Origin: Rathayibacter sp. SW19
GTDB taxonomy: Bacteria; Actinomycetota; Actinomycetes; Actinomycetales; Microbacteriaceae
Assembly: GCF_030866825.1 (NCBI RefSeq)
Contig: NZ_CP133020.1
Span: 2,728,001 to 2,792,000 of the forward strand
Reading direction: 5' to 3'
Length of the DNA stretch: 64,000 nt
Numbering within the stretch: position 1 is the first letter of the stretch; every line of letters starts with the position of its first letter. Of the stretch, positions 63,919 to 64,000 are shown in pieces. A program made the translations under genes and the position numbers. Under the pieces are notes generated by a model. It made no database searches and was not told the origin of the DNA. It was given only the letters and a program-made list of their open reading frames with translations.

Positions 63919-64000
63919 TTGGCCGATGTCGAGTGGGATTCCGAGGCCGTCGCGTACATGTGGGAGCGGCACGGAGTCACGCCCGATGAAGCCGAGGCAG
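63919..64000 (+). CDS. Start of a BrnT/DUF4258-like toxin gene, cut by window end
   Basis: From a TTG at 63919 the frame reads ADVEWDSEAVAYMWERHGVT PDEAEA to the edge. The WD...AYMWERHGVTPDEA pattern resembles the N terminus of BrnT-like RelE-fold toxins. Only about 27 residues are visible, and the start is uncertain. Confidence 0.4.
   Translation, partial: MADVEWDSEAVAYMWERHGVTPDEAEA

Overview
The window is high-GC actinobacterial chromosome. Gene content and order (rpmF-rnc-mutM-smc, ftsY, ffh, coaD-recG-rsmD, thiL, ddl-gpsA-plsC-murA-leuDC), a 13E12/DUF222-HNH gene, an uptake cassette for coenzyme F420-0, and palindromic repeats of the GGTCGAGTA...TATCGAGACC type all point to the family Microbacteriaceae. 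No rRNA, CRISPR array, phage or intact insertion sequence was seen. One tRNA (Glu, CUC) is present.

Layout. 1-3.4 kb: an SGNH hydrolase cut by the window edge, a membrane protein, and a NarL-type two-component system. 3.4-6.4 kb: ffh, a small conserved gene and ftsY. 6.5-10.3 kb: an accessory block (Rv3235-like protein, two PIN toxin-antitoxin pairs, DUF222-HNH gene) that separates ftsY from smc. 10.3-17.5 kb: smc, an SDR gene, mutM, rnc, rpmF and DUF177. 17.6-25.7 kb: TgpA-like, DUF58 and MoxR genes, then coaD, recG and rsmD. 25.8-34.8 kb: thiL, DUF3515 lipoprotein, ddl, gpsA, plsC, murA, leuD, leuC and a PP2C phosphatase. 34.8-38.8 kb: terC behind a yybP-ykoY (manganese) riboswitch, a lipase-maturation-factor-like gene, a cupin, a decayed SDR-MarR pair and DUF2277. 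38.9-41.5 kb: a short segment between a decayed tRNA-Glu 3' copy and intact tRNA-Glu. 41.7-45.5 kb: diacylglycerol kinase, a CopB-type copper ATPase and a divergent MBL-fold gene. 45.5-52.3 kb: an F420 locus with two deazaflavin-dependent reductases, an F420-0 ABC importer, cofE, an LLM oxidoreductase and fabH. 52.3-62.4 kb: assorted metabolic, regulatory and transport genes. 62.4-64 kb: deletion-fused remnants of regulatory and toxin-antitoxin genes.

The most striking observation is that short palindromic repeat elements lie in frame inside essential or conserved housekeeping genes. One is in the smc coiled coil, one in mutM between the N-terminal region and the conserved HLGMSG stretch, and one extends the C terminus of leuC. 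Related copies occur between genes (about 8.4 kb and a 69-bp-period array at 57.2 kb). This resembles the Rickettsia palindromic elements that are tolerated within proteins. The second notable system is F420 salvage, where import of F420-0 appears coupled to CofE glutamylation and F420-dependent enzymes.
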